DNA from: an uncultured Clostridia bacterium
GTDB taxonomy: Bacteria; Bacillota_A; Clostridia; TANB77; CAG-508
Direction of reading: 5' to 3'
NCBI GenBank assembly: GCA_944393295.1
Contig: CALXZR010000002.1
Location: 1-15,852, forward strand
Length of the DNA: 15,852 nucleotides
Shown here piece after piece: positions 8,401 through 15,010 of the stretch. Position 1 is the first letter of the stretch, and every line of letters begins with the position of its first letter. The position numbers and the translations under genes are program-made. Under the pieces are notes generated by a model. The model made no database searches. It worked only from the letters and a program-made list of their open reading frames with translations, and was not told the origin of the DNA.

Positions 8401-9766
8401 AAGTCTCTAAAAAAGAACCACAACCTGAAGAACAAGCCTCATTTAACATTATATTATCTATAGCATTATTTTTTAATTTTATGTATTTCATATCTTGCCC
8501 ACCAATATCAATAATGCTAGTTACATCTGGCATAAATTCTTTAGCTGCTGTATAGTGAGCAATAGTTTCTATTTCATTTAAATCGACATTTAAACCGGTT
8601 TGAACTAATTTTTCTCCATATCCAGTAACACCACTATATCTTAATTTTGCTGTTTTTGGTAATACTTTGTATAATTTTTTAAGCATTGCTATTACACTTT
8701 TTAAAGGATTACCTCCATTACTTCCATATAATGAATATAGAAGTGCACCTTCATTATCTATAAGAACAAGTTTTGTTGTAGTTGAACCAGCATCAATACC
8801 AATATAGCAATCGCCTTCATAATTTTCTAAATTATTTCTTTTTACTTTTGCTTTATCGTGTCTTTCTTTAAACTTTTTATAATCTTCATCTGTTTCAAAT
8901 AATGCAGGAAGTGGTTTACTTTCTGTAAACTTAGATTTTTTAAAGTTTTTTAATTTATTTCTTAAATCATCACTTGTAAAAGTATTAGTTTCCATAGAAT
9001 TAATAGCTGCTCCAGTAGCTACAAGTAAATGAGCATTTTCTGGTATAATAACTTGATTATCTTTTAGATTTAGAGTTTCTATAAATCTTTGGCGTAATTC
9101 AGATAAGTAATTCAATGGACCACCTAAAAAGGCAACATTACCACGAATAGGTCTACCGCAAGCAAGACCACTAATTGTTTGATTAACAACTGCTTGAAAA
9201 ATTGAAGCTGCTATATCTTCTTTTCTTGCTCCTTCATTTAATAGTGGTTGAATATCTGTTTTGGCAAATACACCACAACGAGATGCTATTGGATAAATAG
9301 TTTCATGATTTTTAGAAAGTTCATTTAGACCAGCGGTATCTGTATTTAATAATGATGCCATTTGATCTAGAAAAGCACCTGTACCACCTGCACAAGTTCC
9401 ATTCATTCTTTGTTCAATGAACTTATCAAAGTATATAATTTTAGCATCTTCACCACCAAGTTCAATAACTACATCTGTTTGTGGAATTAAAGCTTCTACT
9501 GCTGTTTTACAAGCTATAACTTCTTGAATAAAAGTTATTTCTAAAATTTTTGCAATATCTAAAGCTCCTGAACCAGTAAGAGACATAGTGAAAGTATGGT
9601 TAGGATAGTCTTTTGCTAATTTTGTAAGTACTTCATATAAAGTATTTTTTGTATCTGAAAAATGTCTAGTGTAACTAGAATATAATATATTTTGTTTTTC
9701 ATCTAGAACAACAATTTTAATTGTTGTTGAACCAATATCTAGTCCTACATGTAATATTTTACTCAT
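5435..9766 (-). CDS. Fused 2-hydroxyacyl-CoA dehydratase activase/dehydratase-like protein
   Basis: A 1443-residue cytosolic iron-sulfur ATPase of the HgdC/BadF-BadG family. Two activase domains come first. Domain 1 has DIGSTTIK (10-17), GGED (104-107), the cluster cysteine in [11 protein letters not shown] (Cys125) and Cys164 in SRCGVF. Domain 2 has DAGSTTTK (325-332), GGQD (422-425), Cys445 and Cys484 in SRCTVF. Both cysteine pairs are 39 residues apart, as in HgdC (Cys127/Cys166). A cysteine motif follows (Cys610, 613, 617, 636), then a DUF2229-like domain (about 674-890) and HgdB-related segments with conserved cysteines (GCRATNY about 1104; FACLPNH about 1364). The tail (1414-1443) is Lys/Glu-rich. 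Family members use ATP to drive low-potential electron transfer to a Fe-S partner; the substrate here is unknown. The ATG is preceded by AGAGG at a good distance. It stands alone, with its own promoter and terminator and no hgdA/hgdB genes nearby. Confidence 0.9.
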   Translation of the reverse strand: MSKILHVGLDIGSTTIKIVVLDEKQNILYSSYTRHFSDTKNTLYEVLTKLAKDYPNHTFTMSLTGSGALDIAKILEITFIQEVIACKTAVEALIPQTDVVIELGGEDAKIIYFDKFIEQRMNGTCAGGTGAFLDQMASLLNTDTAGLNELSKNHETIYPIASRCGVFAKTDIQPLLNEGARKEDIAASIFQAVVNQTISGLACGRPIRGNVAFLGGPLNYLSELRQRFIETLNLKDNQVIIPENAHLLVATGAAINSMETNTFTSDDLRNKLKNFKKSKFTESKPLPALFETDEDYKKFKERHDKAKVKRNNLENYEGDCYIGIDAGSTTTKLVLIDNEGALLYSLYGSNGGNPLKSVIAMLKKLYKVLPKTAKLRYSGVTGYGEKLVQTGLNVDLNEIETIAHYTAAKEFMPDVTSIIDIGGQDMKYIKLKNNAIDNIMLNEACSSGCGSFLETFAKSLDLPIEDFVKAAIESKTPVDLGSRCTVFMNSKIKQAQKEGFSVGDISSGLSYSIIKNAIQKVMKVRDTKTLGNHIVVQGGTFYNDAVLRAFELIVGKEVVRPDIAGLMGAYGVALLAKEQYHSNLDMEYRSTILKADELDKLEVKVRHTRCNGCENHCQLTINTFANGKIFISGNRCEKGAGNLSEKKDLPNIYKYKFERLFGYEPLSEEEATRGVIGIPRVLNMYEDYPFWFTFLTKLGFRVVLSEKSNRKTYEKGIESMPSESVCYPAKLAHGHIESLIEQGVKTIFYPCIPYSRKENSQSDNHYNCPIVISYSEVIRNNVENLKKIKYINPFLPIDNIKNLVKIVQELDCFKEYNFKKSELVEAAEAAEKEYQQFKQDVRDKGEEVLKYMKDNDLRGIVLAGRPYHVDPEINHGIDTLITSLGLCVLSEDSVAWKGEIRRPIRVVDQWTFHSRLYAAADYVGKNDNLELIQLNSFGCGVDAVTTDQVEEILKSYDNMYTLIKIDEVNNLGAIRIRIRSLLASMNKKIKNKQELNNTPKVDSGDYDIHKIPFTKEMKKDYTILIPQMIPIHFELIESAVKTLGYNVHLLRDCTEHTVETGLRYVNNDACYPSILTTGQMIEALQSGKYDVNKTALIMSQTGGGCRATNYIGFIRKALKDAGFPQVPVISFNVVGMEKNTGFKITPSMIEKLLKCVIYGDLLQKLLYKNRAYEVHKGETQNLYEKWMEKCKKLVRKSSLSEFKASIYDMVNDFEKIKLDTSVQKPRVGIVGEVLIKYHPFGNNFVVNVLENEGAEVVAPDFMGFVKFIATHKITFNSLLNTDKTKSKIFKIAIDLIDLLEKDTRIALAHSKKGYLPPCNIWELEDKVKDILSIGNQTGEGWFLTAEMIEYIEHDIPNIVCVQPFACLPNHVVGKGVIKTIREKYPYANISPIDYDPGASETNQTNRIKLLTTVAKDNLKKKNKAKKAIEIENMVKEEKETIKK

Positions 9767-9801
9767 TGCATAACCTCTTTTTTCTATAAAAATTCATTTA
9801 T

Positions 9802-9830
9802 ATATTATAACCTTTAGACCAATTTGTCAA
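9802..9830 (-). promoter_or_regulatory. Sigma-A-type promoter of the activase gene
   Basis: On the minus strand a perfect TTGACA (9825-9830) is followed after 17 bases by TAATAT (9802-9807). An overlapping TATAAT (9804-9809) would give a spacing of 15. The predicted start leaves a leader of about 30 nt before the ATG at 9766. Confidence 0.7.
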
Positions 9831-9881
9831 TGTCGAAAAATGGCAAATTTAATAAAAATAAATTTGTTTTTGGAAAAAATG

Positions 9882-9910
9882 AATTAAAAAAGGAGAAGTT
9901 TTTCTTCTCC
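9882..9910 (-). terminator. Intrinsic terminator of the hemolysin III gene
   Basis: GGAGAAG (9892-9898) and CTTCTCC (9904-9910) form a perfect 7-bp stem with a 5-nt loop. On the minus strand the stem is followed by TTTTTT (9886-9891). It begins two bases after the stop codon, so it separates this gene from the activase promoter downstream. Confidence 0.88.
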
Positions 9911-9912
9911 AA

Positions 9913-10572
9913 TTACATAAATAAAACATATCTTATTACAAACCAATAATGACAAGCACTTCCTAGCATTACAAATATATGAAATATTTCGTGAAAACCA
10001 AAGCCCTTCCATTTCGTTTTTGGTATTTTTAAAGCATATATAATTCCACCTATTGTATAAAAAATTCCACCAGCTAATAACCAAAGTAGGGATTTTAAAT
10101 TATTTGCTTCACTAAATACTTTAATTAATGGGTATGCAGCTATTACAACAGCCCAACCCATAATAATATAAATTGTTGTGGTAATAGCACGTGGAGCTTT
10201 AATCCATATTGCTGTGAGAATTGTTCCTAAAACTGCTAAGCCCCAAATTATTCCAAATAAACTCCAACCCCAAGGACCTCTAAGTGAGACTAAACATACT
10301 GGTGTGTAACTTGCTGCTATTAAAATATATATCATAATATGATCAAATTTTCTAAATACTGTTATACCTTTTTCACTTATATTTAACCAATGATAAAGAG
10401 TACTAAATAAGTACAATAAAAATAAGCCAACTCCAAATATTGTAAAGGAAACTACATGATAAGCATTGCCATATATTGCAGAAAATACAATTAGCAATAC
10501 TAAGCCAACTAGAGAAAGTGCTGCTCCTATACAATGAGTAAGACCGCTTACTAAATCTCTAACTTTTGCCAT
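9913..10572 (-). CDS. Hemolysin III family membrane protein (PAQR/TrhA-like)
   Basis: A 219-residue, seven-helix integral membrane protein of the usual family length. Hydrophobic segments fall near residues 17-33, 41-60, 77-97, 104-124, 129-149, 162-181 and 197-217. Family signatures are visible: SGLTHCIGA near the N-terminus, STLYHW (His61), FRKFDH (Asp77-His78), ASYTPVCL, and GFHEIFHIF (His194, His198). His61, His194 and His198 correspond to the three metal-binding histidines of PAQR receptors. Bacterial members were named hemolysin III, and some have been linked to membrane-energetics or fluidity homeostasis; haemolysis is not implied here. AAGGAGG lies 5 bases before the ATG. The gene has its own promoter and terminator and is divergent from the GerMN gene. 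Confidence 0.92.
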   Translation of the reverse strand: MAKVRDLVSGLTHCIGAALSLVGLVLLIVFSAIYGNAYHVVSFTIFGVGLFLLYLFSTLYHWLNISEKGITVFRKFDHIMIYILIAASYTPVCLVSLRGPWGWSLFGIIWGLAVLGTILTAIWIKAPRAITTTIYIIMGWAVVIAAYPLIKVFSEANNLKSLLWLLAGGIFYTIGGIIYALKIPKTKWKGFGFHEIFHIFVMLGSACHYWFVIRYVLFM

Positions 10573-10598
10573 AAATACCTCCTTATTAGAATAATAAT

Positions 10599-10627
10599 AT
10601 GATACAATACAAAACTCATTTTGTCAA
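10599..10627 (-). promoter_or_regulatory. Sigma-A-type promoter of the hemolysin III gene
   Basis: On the minus strand TTGACA (10622-10627) and TATCAT (10599-10604) are separated by exactly 17 bases. The ribosome-binding site and ATG follow, so the leader is about 20 nt. Confidence 0.75.
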
Positions 10628-10649
10628 TTGTTTATTAAACTACATTATC

Positions 10650-10664
10650 TAGTTTTGAAAACTA
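10650..10664. promoter_or_regulatory. 15-bp palindrome in the divergent spacer, possible operator
   Basis: TAGTTTTGAAAACTA is a perfect inverted repeat around a central G, located between the hemolysin III promoter and the GerMN gene. It contains TTGAAA (10655-10660), which might be a -35 for the plus-strand gene, but no good -10 follows. No regulator gene is nearby to suggest who binds it. Confidence 0.35.
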
Positions 10665-10723
10665 AAATACTAATTGGAATAAACAACCACTTAAAGAATA
10701 TAGTGTACAAGGAGGTAAAAATT

Positions 10724-11257
10724 ATGCGTAAAAAAATTTTAATAATATTAATTGCTGTAATTTTATTAGTTATTGCAATTGTAGCTTTTGTAATGAGTAG
10801 AACAGAGACAGAGATTGTGCCTGAAGGAGAAATTGAAAATATAGATTTAAGAAAAACAATTATTAGTTTATATTTTCAAGATAAAGAATCTAAGAGTCTA
10901 AAAATTGAAACCAGATTGATAGATTCAAAAAATTTATTAAAGAATCCATATAAAACTTTAATTGAAATGTTGATAGCAGGTCCAGAAAATGATATGTTTG
11001 AAACTGTTATACCAAGCGGAACAAGAGTAATTAGTACGGATTTGAGTGGAAATTGTTTAACTATTAATTTATCTAAGGAATTTTTAGAAAATAGTGGTGA
11101 TGCTGTTCAAAAAAGTAATTCACTTTATCAAATTATAAATACAGTAACAGAACTTACAGAAGTTAATAGTGTAAAATTCTTAATTGATGGAGTAGAAAGC
11201 GATGGATTTGTGCAAGAGGGAATATCACTAAAAAATGAATTTGTTAGAATGGGATAA
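10724..11257 (+). CDS. GerMN-domain membrane-anchored protein
   Basis: A 177-residue protein. Residues 5-24 form one hydrophobic segment after a basic MRKK start, with no lipobox cysteine, so this is a membrane anchor or uncleaved signal; the rest should be outside the membrane. Residues about 46-170 match a single GerMN domain: ISLYFQDKE (47-55), then PYKTLIEMLIAGPEN (75-89), IPSGTRV (96-102), LTINLSKEF (112-120) and VKFLIDG (150-156). GerMN domains occur in spore germination protein GerM, whose exact biochemical role is unclear. GGAGG (10711-10715) lies 8 bases before ATG 10724. An in-frame upstream ATG at 10628 has no such site and would put about 32 hydrophilic residues before the anchor, so I reject it. 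No spore-sigma promoter is recognisable. Confidence 0.82.
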   Translation: MRKKILIILIAVILLVIAIVAFVMSRTETEIVPEGEIENIDLRKTIISLYFQDKESKSLKIETRLIDSKNLLKNPYKTLIEMLIAGPENDMFETVIPSGTRVISTDLSGNCLTINLSKEFLENSGDAVQKSNSLYQIINTVTELTEVNSVKFLIDGVESDGFVQEGISLKNEFVRMG

Positions 11258-11286
11258 TTTACTTTTTAGTAAATATGTAATATAAT
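11258..11286 (+). promoter_or_regulatory. Promoter of the TrmN6-like gene
   Basis: TTTACT (11258-11263), a 17-base spacer, then a perfect TATAAT (11281-11286). The -35 lies inside a small inverted repeat, ATTTACT-TTTT-AGTAAAT (11257-11274), directly after the GerMN stop codon. That repeat has no U-tract, so it does not look like a terminator. Confidence 0.7.
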
Positions 11287-11314
11287 AGTTCAAATAAAAT
11301 ATAAGGTTTAAATT

Positions 11315-12058
11315 ATGGAAGAAATATATTTAAAAGAAAATGAAAGAATAGACGATTTAGAATACGCTGGATTGAAGATAATACAGAATAAAACAGGTTT
11401 TTGTTTTGGTATAGATAGTATTTTGCTATCTGATTTTGCAAAAAGTTTGAAAAAAAACTCAGTAGTAATGGATATTGGAACTGGAACGGGAATAATATCA
11501 ATTCTATTAAGTAAAAAATCTATGGCTGGTAAAATTTATGCTGTAGAAATACAAAAAGATGTTGCAGAAATGGCTAATAGAAGCGTAAAATTAAATAATT
11601 TAGAGAATAAAATTTGTATAATAAATAAGGATATAAAAGAAATATTTGAAGAAATTAAACCAAATAAAATGGATGCTATTGTAACAAATCCACCTTATAT
11701 GAAGATAAATACTGGTGCTCAAAATGACGATATAAAAAAATTAATATCAAGGCATGAAGTAAAATGTAATTTGGATGACATTATTAAAATAAGTTATAAA
11801 TTATTAAAAAGTAAAGGTGAATTTTATATGGTGCATAGAGCAGAGAGAATTGTAGATATTTTATATTTACTTAGAAAATATAAAATTGAACCTAAAAGTA
11901 TAAGATTTGTTCATCCATATATAAATAAAGCACCTAACTTAGTTTTAATAAAAGGTATAAAAGATGCTGGAGAGCTACTAAAAATAGAGAAACCTTTAGT
12001 TATATATAAAGAGGATGGTCAATATAGTGATGAAATTTTAGAAATTTATAATAAGTAA
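11315..12058 (+). CDS. trmN6: tRNA1(Val) A37 N6-methyltransferase family protein
   Basis: A 247-residue, SAM-dependent class I methyltransferase of the TrmN6/YabB (COG4123) family, the usual length. The enzyme transfers a methyl group from SAM to N6 of adenosine 37 in a tRNA, next to the anticodon. The SAM-binding motif I, MDIGTGTGIISI, spans 52-63, the acidic loop AVEIQ is at 76-80, and the catalytic NPPY of N6-adenine enzymes is at 125-128, within VTNPPYMK. The N-terminal YAGLKIIQNKTGFCFGID segment (18-35) is also typical. The tRNA specificity is transferred from the E. coli enzyme and is not shown here. RsmI follows, as yabC follows yabB in Bacillus, although here a hairpin and a new promoter lie between. 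The ribosome site is weak (AAGG about 10 bases upstream). Confidence 0.85.
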   Translation: MEEIYLKENERIDDLEYAGLKIIQNKTGFCFGIDSILLSDFAKSLKKNSVVMDIGTGTGIISILLSKKSMAGKIYAVEIQKDVAEMANRSVKLNNLENKICIINKDIKEIFEEIKPNKMDAIVTNPPYMKINTGAQNDDIKKLISRHEVKCNLDDIIKISYKLLKSKGEFYMVHRAERIVDILYLLRKYKIEPKSIRFVHPYINKAPNLVLIKGIKDAGELLKIEKPLVIYKEDGQYSDEILEIYNK

Positions 12059-12067
12059 ATATAATTT

Positions 12068-12101
12068 GCAAAGGCTGGAGAATTTAATCTCCAGCCTTTG
12101 C
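12068..12101 (+). other. Strong 13-bp hairpin between trmN6 and rsmI
   Basis: GCAAAGGCTGGAG (12068-12080) is the perfect complement of CTCCAGCCTTTGC (12089-12101), with an 8-nt loop AATTTAAT. It is the most GC-rich stem in the window and starts 10 bases after the trmN6 stop. Neither strand has a clear U-run after it (TTAATAAAG on plus, AAATTAT on minus). It probably marks the 3' end of trmN6 mRNA, as an atypical terminator or a stabilising end. Confidence 0.7.
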
Positions 12102-12143
12102 TTAATAAAGATATATACATAAGTAGAGTATATTTGAAAAATA

Positions 12144-12152
12144 TGCTATAAT
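12144..12152 (+). promoter_or_regulatory. Extended -10 promoter of rsmI
   Basis: TGC directly before TATAAT (12147-12152) makes a perfect TGn-TATAAT extended -10. The -35 position (about 12124-12129, TAGAGT) is poor, as extended -10 promoters tolerate. The predicted leader is about 25 nt and includes AGGAGG at 12172-12177. Confidence 0.6.
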
Positions 12153-12182
12153 AAATGAAATTAAGTTAAGTAGGAGGAAAAA

Positions 12183-13010
12183 ATGGCTGGAAAATTATAT
12201 TTAGTTGCAACTCCAATAGGAAATTTAGAAGATATAACTTTAAGAGCTTTAAAAGTTTTAAAAGAAGTTGATTTAATTGCAGCTGAAGATACAAGACATA
12301 CTTTAGGTTTATTAAATCACTTTGAAATTAGTAAGCCACTTATTAGCTACTATAAAGAAACAGAAAAAATAAAAAGTCCAATATTAATAGAAAAATTATT
12401 AAATGGCTTAAATATAGCTCTAGTTTCTGATGCTGGTACACCTGGAATTTCAGATCCAGGAGAAGAAATTGTAAAAGAAGCAATAAAAGCGCAAATAGAA
12501 GTTGTTCCAATACCAGGAGCATGTGCATTTGTTAATGCTTTAATAGCATCTGGAATGAATACAAAAGAATTTTCTTTTGTTGGTTTCTTGTCTTCCAATA
12601 AAAAAGAAAAAAAAGATAAACTAGAAGAATTGAAATATGAAACTAAAACACTTATTTTTTATGAAGCACCACATAAACTAAAAAATACTTTAGAAATGAT
12701 GCTAGAAGTTTTTAGAGATAGAAATATTGTTTTAGCTAGAGAACTAACAAAATTACATGAAGAATTCATTAGAGGAAAAATATCCACAGTTCTTGAACAA
12801 ATTGTGGATATTAAAGGCGAATTTGTTATTTTAGTTGAAGGAAATTCAATTTCAAAACAGCAAAAACAAATACTAGATTTAAATAGCTTAAGTTTAGAAG
12901 AACATTATAAATATTATGAAAAAGATGGGTTAGATAAAAAAGATATTATTAAAAAGATTGCAAAAGATAGAAATGTTAGTAAAAATGAAATATACCAATA
13001 TTTCTTATAA
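12183..13010 (+). CDS. rsmI: 16S rRNA C1402 2'-O-ribose methyltransferase RsmI
   Basis: A 275-residue cytosolic SAM methyltransferase of the tetrapyrrole-methylase fold; RsmI adds a methyl to the 2'-O of C1402 in the ribosomal P site, together with RsmH. Conserved blocks appear in order: YLVATPIGNLEDITLRAL (6-23), AAEDTRHT (33-40), ISYYKETE (54-61), ALVSDAGTPGISDPG (79-93), VPIPGACAFVNALIASG (108-124), FVGFLS (132-137), FYEAPHKLKNTL (159-170), VLARELTKLHEEF (183-195) and GEFVILVEG (212-220). The usual SYHEHNE and GFLPRK versions are altered to SYYKETE and GFLSSNK, the latter starting a Lys-rich insert. Residues 221-275 form the expected C-terminal extension. AGGAGG lies 5 bases before the ATG. 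No terminator is visible after it, so readthrough into spmA is possible. Confidence 0.95.
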   Translation: MAGKLYLVATPIGNLEDITLRALKVLKEVDLIAAEDTRHTLGLLNHFEISKPLISYYKETEKIKSPILIEKLLNGLNIALVSDAGTPGISDPGEEIVKEAIKAQIEVVPIPGACAFVNALIASGMNTKEFSFVGFLSSNKKEKKDKLEELKYETKTLIFYEAPHKLKNTLEMMLEVFRDRNIVLARELTKLHEEFIRGKISTVLEQIVDIKGEFVILVEGNSISKQQKQILDLNSLSLEEHYKYYEKDGLDKKDIIKKIAKDRNVSKNEIYQYFL

Positions 13011-13067
13011 AGTAACAAAGATACATTAGCCACAATTTCAGTATTTGAATCTGATTAAAAGTAGTTT

Positions 13068-13095
13068 TCATATTTGCAGAGAAATACCATATAAT
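13068..13095 (+). promoter_or_regulatory. Sigma-E-like sporulation promoter of spmA-spmB
   Basis: TCATATT (13068-13074), 13 bases, then CATATAAT (13088-13095). This resembles the sigma-E pattern of an ATATT-type -35 and a CATACAnT -10, with one mismatch in the -10 and a spacer slightly short. Known biology supports it, since spmA and spmB are sigma-E-dependent in Bacillus subtilis. The same TATAAT could serve sigma-A, but no good TTGACA lies at the right distance. Confidence 0.45.
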
Positions 13096-13111
13096 TTATC
13101 GAGGTAAAACT

Positions 13112-13700
13112 ATGTTAAATTATATATGGTGTTTTTTTATATTAATAGCAGTTTTTTTTAGTATATTAGTTGGAAATTTTTCTGAAGTAAATAATTCAAT
13201 ATTTTCTTCTATTCAAAATACAGTAGAATTATGTATAAATTTATTACGGTGCTATGTGTTTTTGGAGTGGAATTATGAACATAATAACTAATACAAGTAT
13301 TCAAGATAAATTGCAAAGGGCTATAAAACCTCTTAATAATTTTTTGTTTCCAAAATTAAATCAAAAGGAAAAAGCATATCATTTTATTTCTCTAAATATG
13401 GTAACAAATCTACTTGGTTTAGGTAATGCTGCAACGCCAGCAGGACTACAAGCAATGGATGAAATGAATAAAGATATTAAAGAAGAAAAAGAGCTTTCTG
13501 ATGAAATGATAATGTTTATAGCAATTAACACAGCTTCTCTTCAATTAATACCAACAAATGTTATTACAATTAGAAGTAGTTTAAACTCTGAAAATTCAGG
13601 AGGAATAATATTTGGAGTATGGTTTTGCAGTATTATTACTTTCTTATCTATAGTTTTACTAACAAAAATGTATTTAAAGATTAGAAAGAGGAAGAAATAA
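13112..13700 (+). pseudogene. spmA: Spore maturation protein SpmA, split by a +1 frameshift
   Basis: SpmA is an integral membrane, nucleoside-recognition (Gate) domain protein that works with SpmB in spore core dehydration. ATG 13112 has GAGGT 7 bases upstream. Its frame reads MLNYIWCFFILIAVFF, then ELCINLL through 13246. It then goes out of register and stops at 13289-13291 after 59 residues. The missing part resumes one base later: removing C13247 joins LCINLL to GAMCFWSGIM and continues through LNMVTNLLGLGNAATPAGL to the stop at 13698-13700. The repaired protein would be 195 residues, the normal family length. The downstream fragment (first ATG 13254) has no ribosome-binding site. Codon use and family conservation stay normal after the break, so the lesion is recent, a sequencing error, or less likely a recoding site. 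spmB starts at the very next base. Confidence 0.85.
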
Positions 13701-14228
13701 ATGGATTTTATTTTATACTTAGGAAAAGTTGTTACTCCAATTATTTTTACAATGGTAGTATTATATGGATTAGTTGAGAAAAAGAATGTCTTTGAATTAT
13801 TTTTAAAAGGTGTAGTAGATGGAGAAAAAATTATTATTAAACTATTTCCAACTTTACTAGCTCTGCTAATTGCAGTAGGAATGTTAAATAGTTCTGGAAT
13901 AATTGAGTTTATTTCAAGTAAAATTATATCTATATTTCCATTTATAAAAACTTATCAAGAAATTTTACCTTTTGTATTACTTAGACCTATATCTGGTAGT
14001 ACTTCAACTGCAATTGGAACTGATTTAATGCAAAAATTTGGTGTTGATAGCAATTTAGGTATTTTAATATCGCTAATTATGGGATCAACAGAAACAACTA
14101 TTTATGTTGTATCTGTTTATGGATCAAAAATAGGAAAAAAAAATATGAAACCTGTTTTAATACTTGGACTTCTAGGAGATTTTATTTGTGTATTAAGTAG
14201 TATTTTATATTTTAATCTATTTTATTAA
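13701..14228 (+). CDS. spmB: Spore maturation protein SpmB
   Basis: A 175-residue membrane protein of the nucleoside-recognition (Gate) family, full length for SpmB. Hydrophobic segments lie near 4-24, 46-62, 66-82, 88-97, 117-140 and 151-172. Signature blocks are LRPISGSTSTAIGTDLM (94-110) and MGSTETTIYVVSVYGS (127-142), both typical of SpmB. In Bacillus subtilis, loss of spmA or spmB gives spores with a wetter, less heat-resistant core; the transported molecule is not established. The ATG is the base immediately after the spmA stop, and its AGAGG ribosome site lies inside the end of spmA, so translation is probably coupled. The spmA frameshift would therefore also tend to reduce SpmB, because ribosomes would stop 410 bases early. 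Confidence 0.92.
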   Translation: MDFILYLGKVVTPIIFTMVVLYGLVEKKNVFELFLKGVVDGEKIIIKLFPTLLALLIAVGMLNSSGIIEFISSKIISIFPFIKTYQEILPFVLLRPISGSTSTAIGTDLMQKFGVDSNLGILISLIMGSTETTIYVVSVYGSKIGKKNMKPVLILGLLGDFICVLSSILYFNLFY

Positions 14229-14233
14229 TATTA

Positions 14234-14262
14234 TTGTTAAATTTTTCTATATAGGTTAAAAT
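14234..14262 (+). promoter_or_regulatory. Promoter of the acetyltransferase gene
   Basis: TTGTTA (14234-14239), a 17-base spacer, then TAAAAT (14257-14262), all in the 62-base gap after spmB. The leader to ATG 14291 is about 20 nt and carries AGGAGG. Confidence 0.55.
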
Positions 14263-14290
14263 ATTAATTAAGGTAAAGGAGGTGCATAAA

Positions 14291-14803
14291 ATGTTATATT
14301 TAAAGGCAGCAAATTTAGAAGATGAAGACAAAGAATACGAAGCAATAATAAAATTTCCAGAAGATGAAAATGGTTTTGAAAATAAATATTTTAATGTGTC
14401 TAAAGAAAAATTTAAAAGTGAGGTATTACCAAAATTAATAAATAATGCTAAAGGAATAGATTTAAAAGAAGGTTGGGTACCTTGTACATATTATTTTTTA
14501 TGGAATGATGAACAAATTGTTGGCTTATATAAAGTGAGGCACTTCCTAAATGAAAGATTAAAAAAAGAAGCTGGACATATAGGATATGGAATAATTAAAG
14601 AATATAGAGGAAAAGGATATGCTACAGAAGGTTTAAGATTAGCTATAGAAGAATTGAAAAAGATAACAAAAGATAATGAAATATATATATTTTGTAATAC
14701 TGATAATATAGCATCTTTAAAGGCGCAACTAAAGAACGGTGCTTATATAGTAAAACAAGACAAATTTAAAACTCATACAAGAATAAAAATAAAAAGTGAA
14801 TAA
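14291..14803 (+). CDS. GNAT family N-acetyltransferase
   Basis: A 170-residue cytosolic acetyltransferase; GNAT enzymes move an acetyl group from acetyl-CoA to an amine. Motif A, the CoA-pyrophosphate loop, is GYGIIKEYRGKGYATEGL (about 97-114), with the R-G-K-G-Y-A turn intact. Motif B is visible in CNTDNIASLKAQLKNGA (about 134-150), with the Asn typical of this fold. The N-terminal part (LEDEDKEYEAIIKFPEDENG) and a TYYFLW strand resemble the COG3981-type predicted acetyltransferases. The substrate cannot be read from sequence. AGGAGG (14277-14282) is 8 bases before ATG 14291. An in-frame GTG at 14282 overlaps that site, so it is not the start. The stop codon lies inside the loop of a terminator. 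It is a single-gene unit. Confidence 0.88.
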   Translation: MLYLKAANLEDEDKEYEAIIKFPEDENGFENKYFNVSKEKFKSEVLPKLINNAKGIDLKEGWVPCTYYFLWNDEQIVGLYKVRHFLNERLKKEAGHIGYGIIKEYRGKGYATEGLRLAIEELKKITKDNEIYIFCNTDNIASLKAQLKNGAYIVKQDKFKTHTRIKIKSE

Positions 14804-14817
14804 TTTCACTTTTTATT
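14788..14817. terminator. Terminator overlapping the acetyltransferase stop codon
   Basis: AATAAAAAGTGAA (14788-14800) pairs perfectly with TTCACTTTTTATT (14805-14817), and the loop TAAT contains the TAA stop. The T-rich right arm follows the GTGAA core as in A/U-rich bidirectional terminators. Confidence 0.75.
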
Positions 14818-14818
14818 C

Positions 14819-14867
14819 AGAGTGTTGACAAAGTAAAAAAATTTTGTTAACACTCTTTCTTTTTTTG
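14819..14867 (+). terminator. Second terminator, possibly the left end of the IS element
   Basis: AGAGTGTTGACAAA (14819-14832) pairs with TTTGTTAACACTCT (14843-14856) over 14 bp with one G-U and a 10-nt loop, followed by a T-rich tract to 14865. It lies one base after the previous terminator. Two strong terminators back to back suggest that this one came with the insertion sequence, shielding the transposase from outside transcription. Confidence 0.7.
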
Positions 14868-14891
14868 TAATTATGGTTTAAAATATAAGTG

Positions 14892-14919
14892 AATCTTTGA
14901 TAATTACCAAAAAAAGATT
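14892..14919. other. Small stem-loop upstream of the transposase
   Basis: AATCTTT (14892-14898) and AAAGATT (14913-14919) form a 7-bp AT-rich stem with a 14-nt loop. Alone it would be weak. It is listed because it lies between two strong hairpins. Confidence 0.35.
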
Positions 14920-14924
14920 TGATT

Positions 14925-14967
14925 AATGCAGATATTTCTTTGAAATTTCTGCATTTTTCTTTTATTA
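14925..14967 (+). terminator. Third terminator-like hairpin before the transposase
   Basis: AATGCAGATATTTC (14925-14938) pairs with GAAATTTCTGCATT (14942-14955), 13 of 14 positions with one T-T mismatch and a TTT loop. TTTCTTTTATT follows. It sits just before the transposase -10, where it would stop incoming transcription. Confidence 0.65.
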
Positions 14968-14971
14968 ATGA

Positions 14972-14977
14972 TATAAT
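14972..14977 (+). promoter_or_regulatory. -10 box of the transposase promoter
   Basis: A perfect TATAAT, 33 bases before the ATG, directly after the hairpin. The -35 region overlaps the hairpin's right arm and is poor (CTGCAT at a spacing of 17), consistent with low-level expression of a transposase. Confidence 0.45.
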
Positions 14978-15010
14978 ATAGTTGGTAGTTGTCAAAGGAG
15001 AAAAAGTTAT

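Noticed and set aside
9884..10084. Minus-strand 66-codon frame overlapping the hemolysin III gene
   Set aside because: It is in another frame of a well-supported gene, has no family features and runs across the terminator.
10628..10723. Upstream in-frame start for the GerMN protein
   Set aside because: It has no ribosome-binding site and would place a polar stretch before the membrane anchor; ATG 10724 has GGAGG at 8 bases.
11313..11501. Minus-strand 62-codon frame opposite trmN6
   Set aside because: It is antisense to a conserved methyltransferase; its Phe/Leu-rich product is what AT-rich antisense frames give.
12343..12598. Two minus-strand frames opposite rsmI
   Set aside because: Both mirror conserved RsmI blocks and have no ribosome sites or recognisable domains.
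13254..13700. A separate 148-residue gene starting at 13254
   Set aside because: It has no ribosome-binding site, and its sequence is the middle and end of SpmA, so it is the 3' part of a frameshifted gene.
14282..14290. GTG start for the acetyltransferase
   Set aside because: The GTG overlaps the AGGAGG ribosome site itself; ATG 14291 is correctly spaced.
14819..14856. Exact left inverted repeat of the insertion sequence
   Set aside because: The right end is outside the window, so no terminal repeat or target duplication can be matched.
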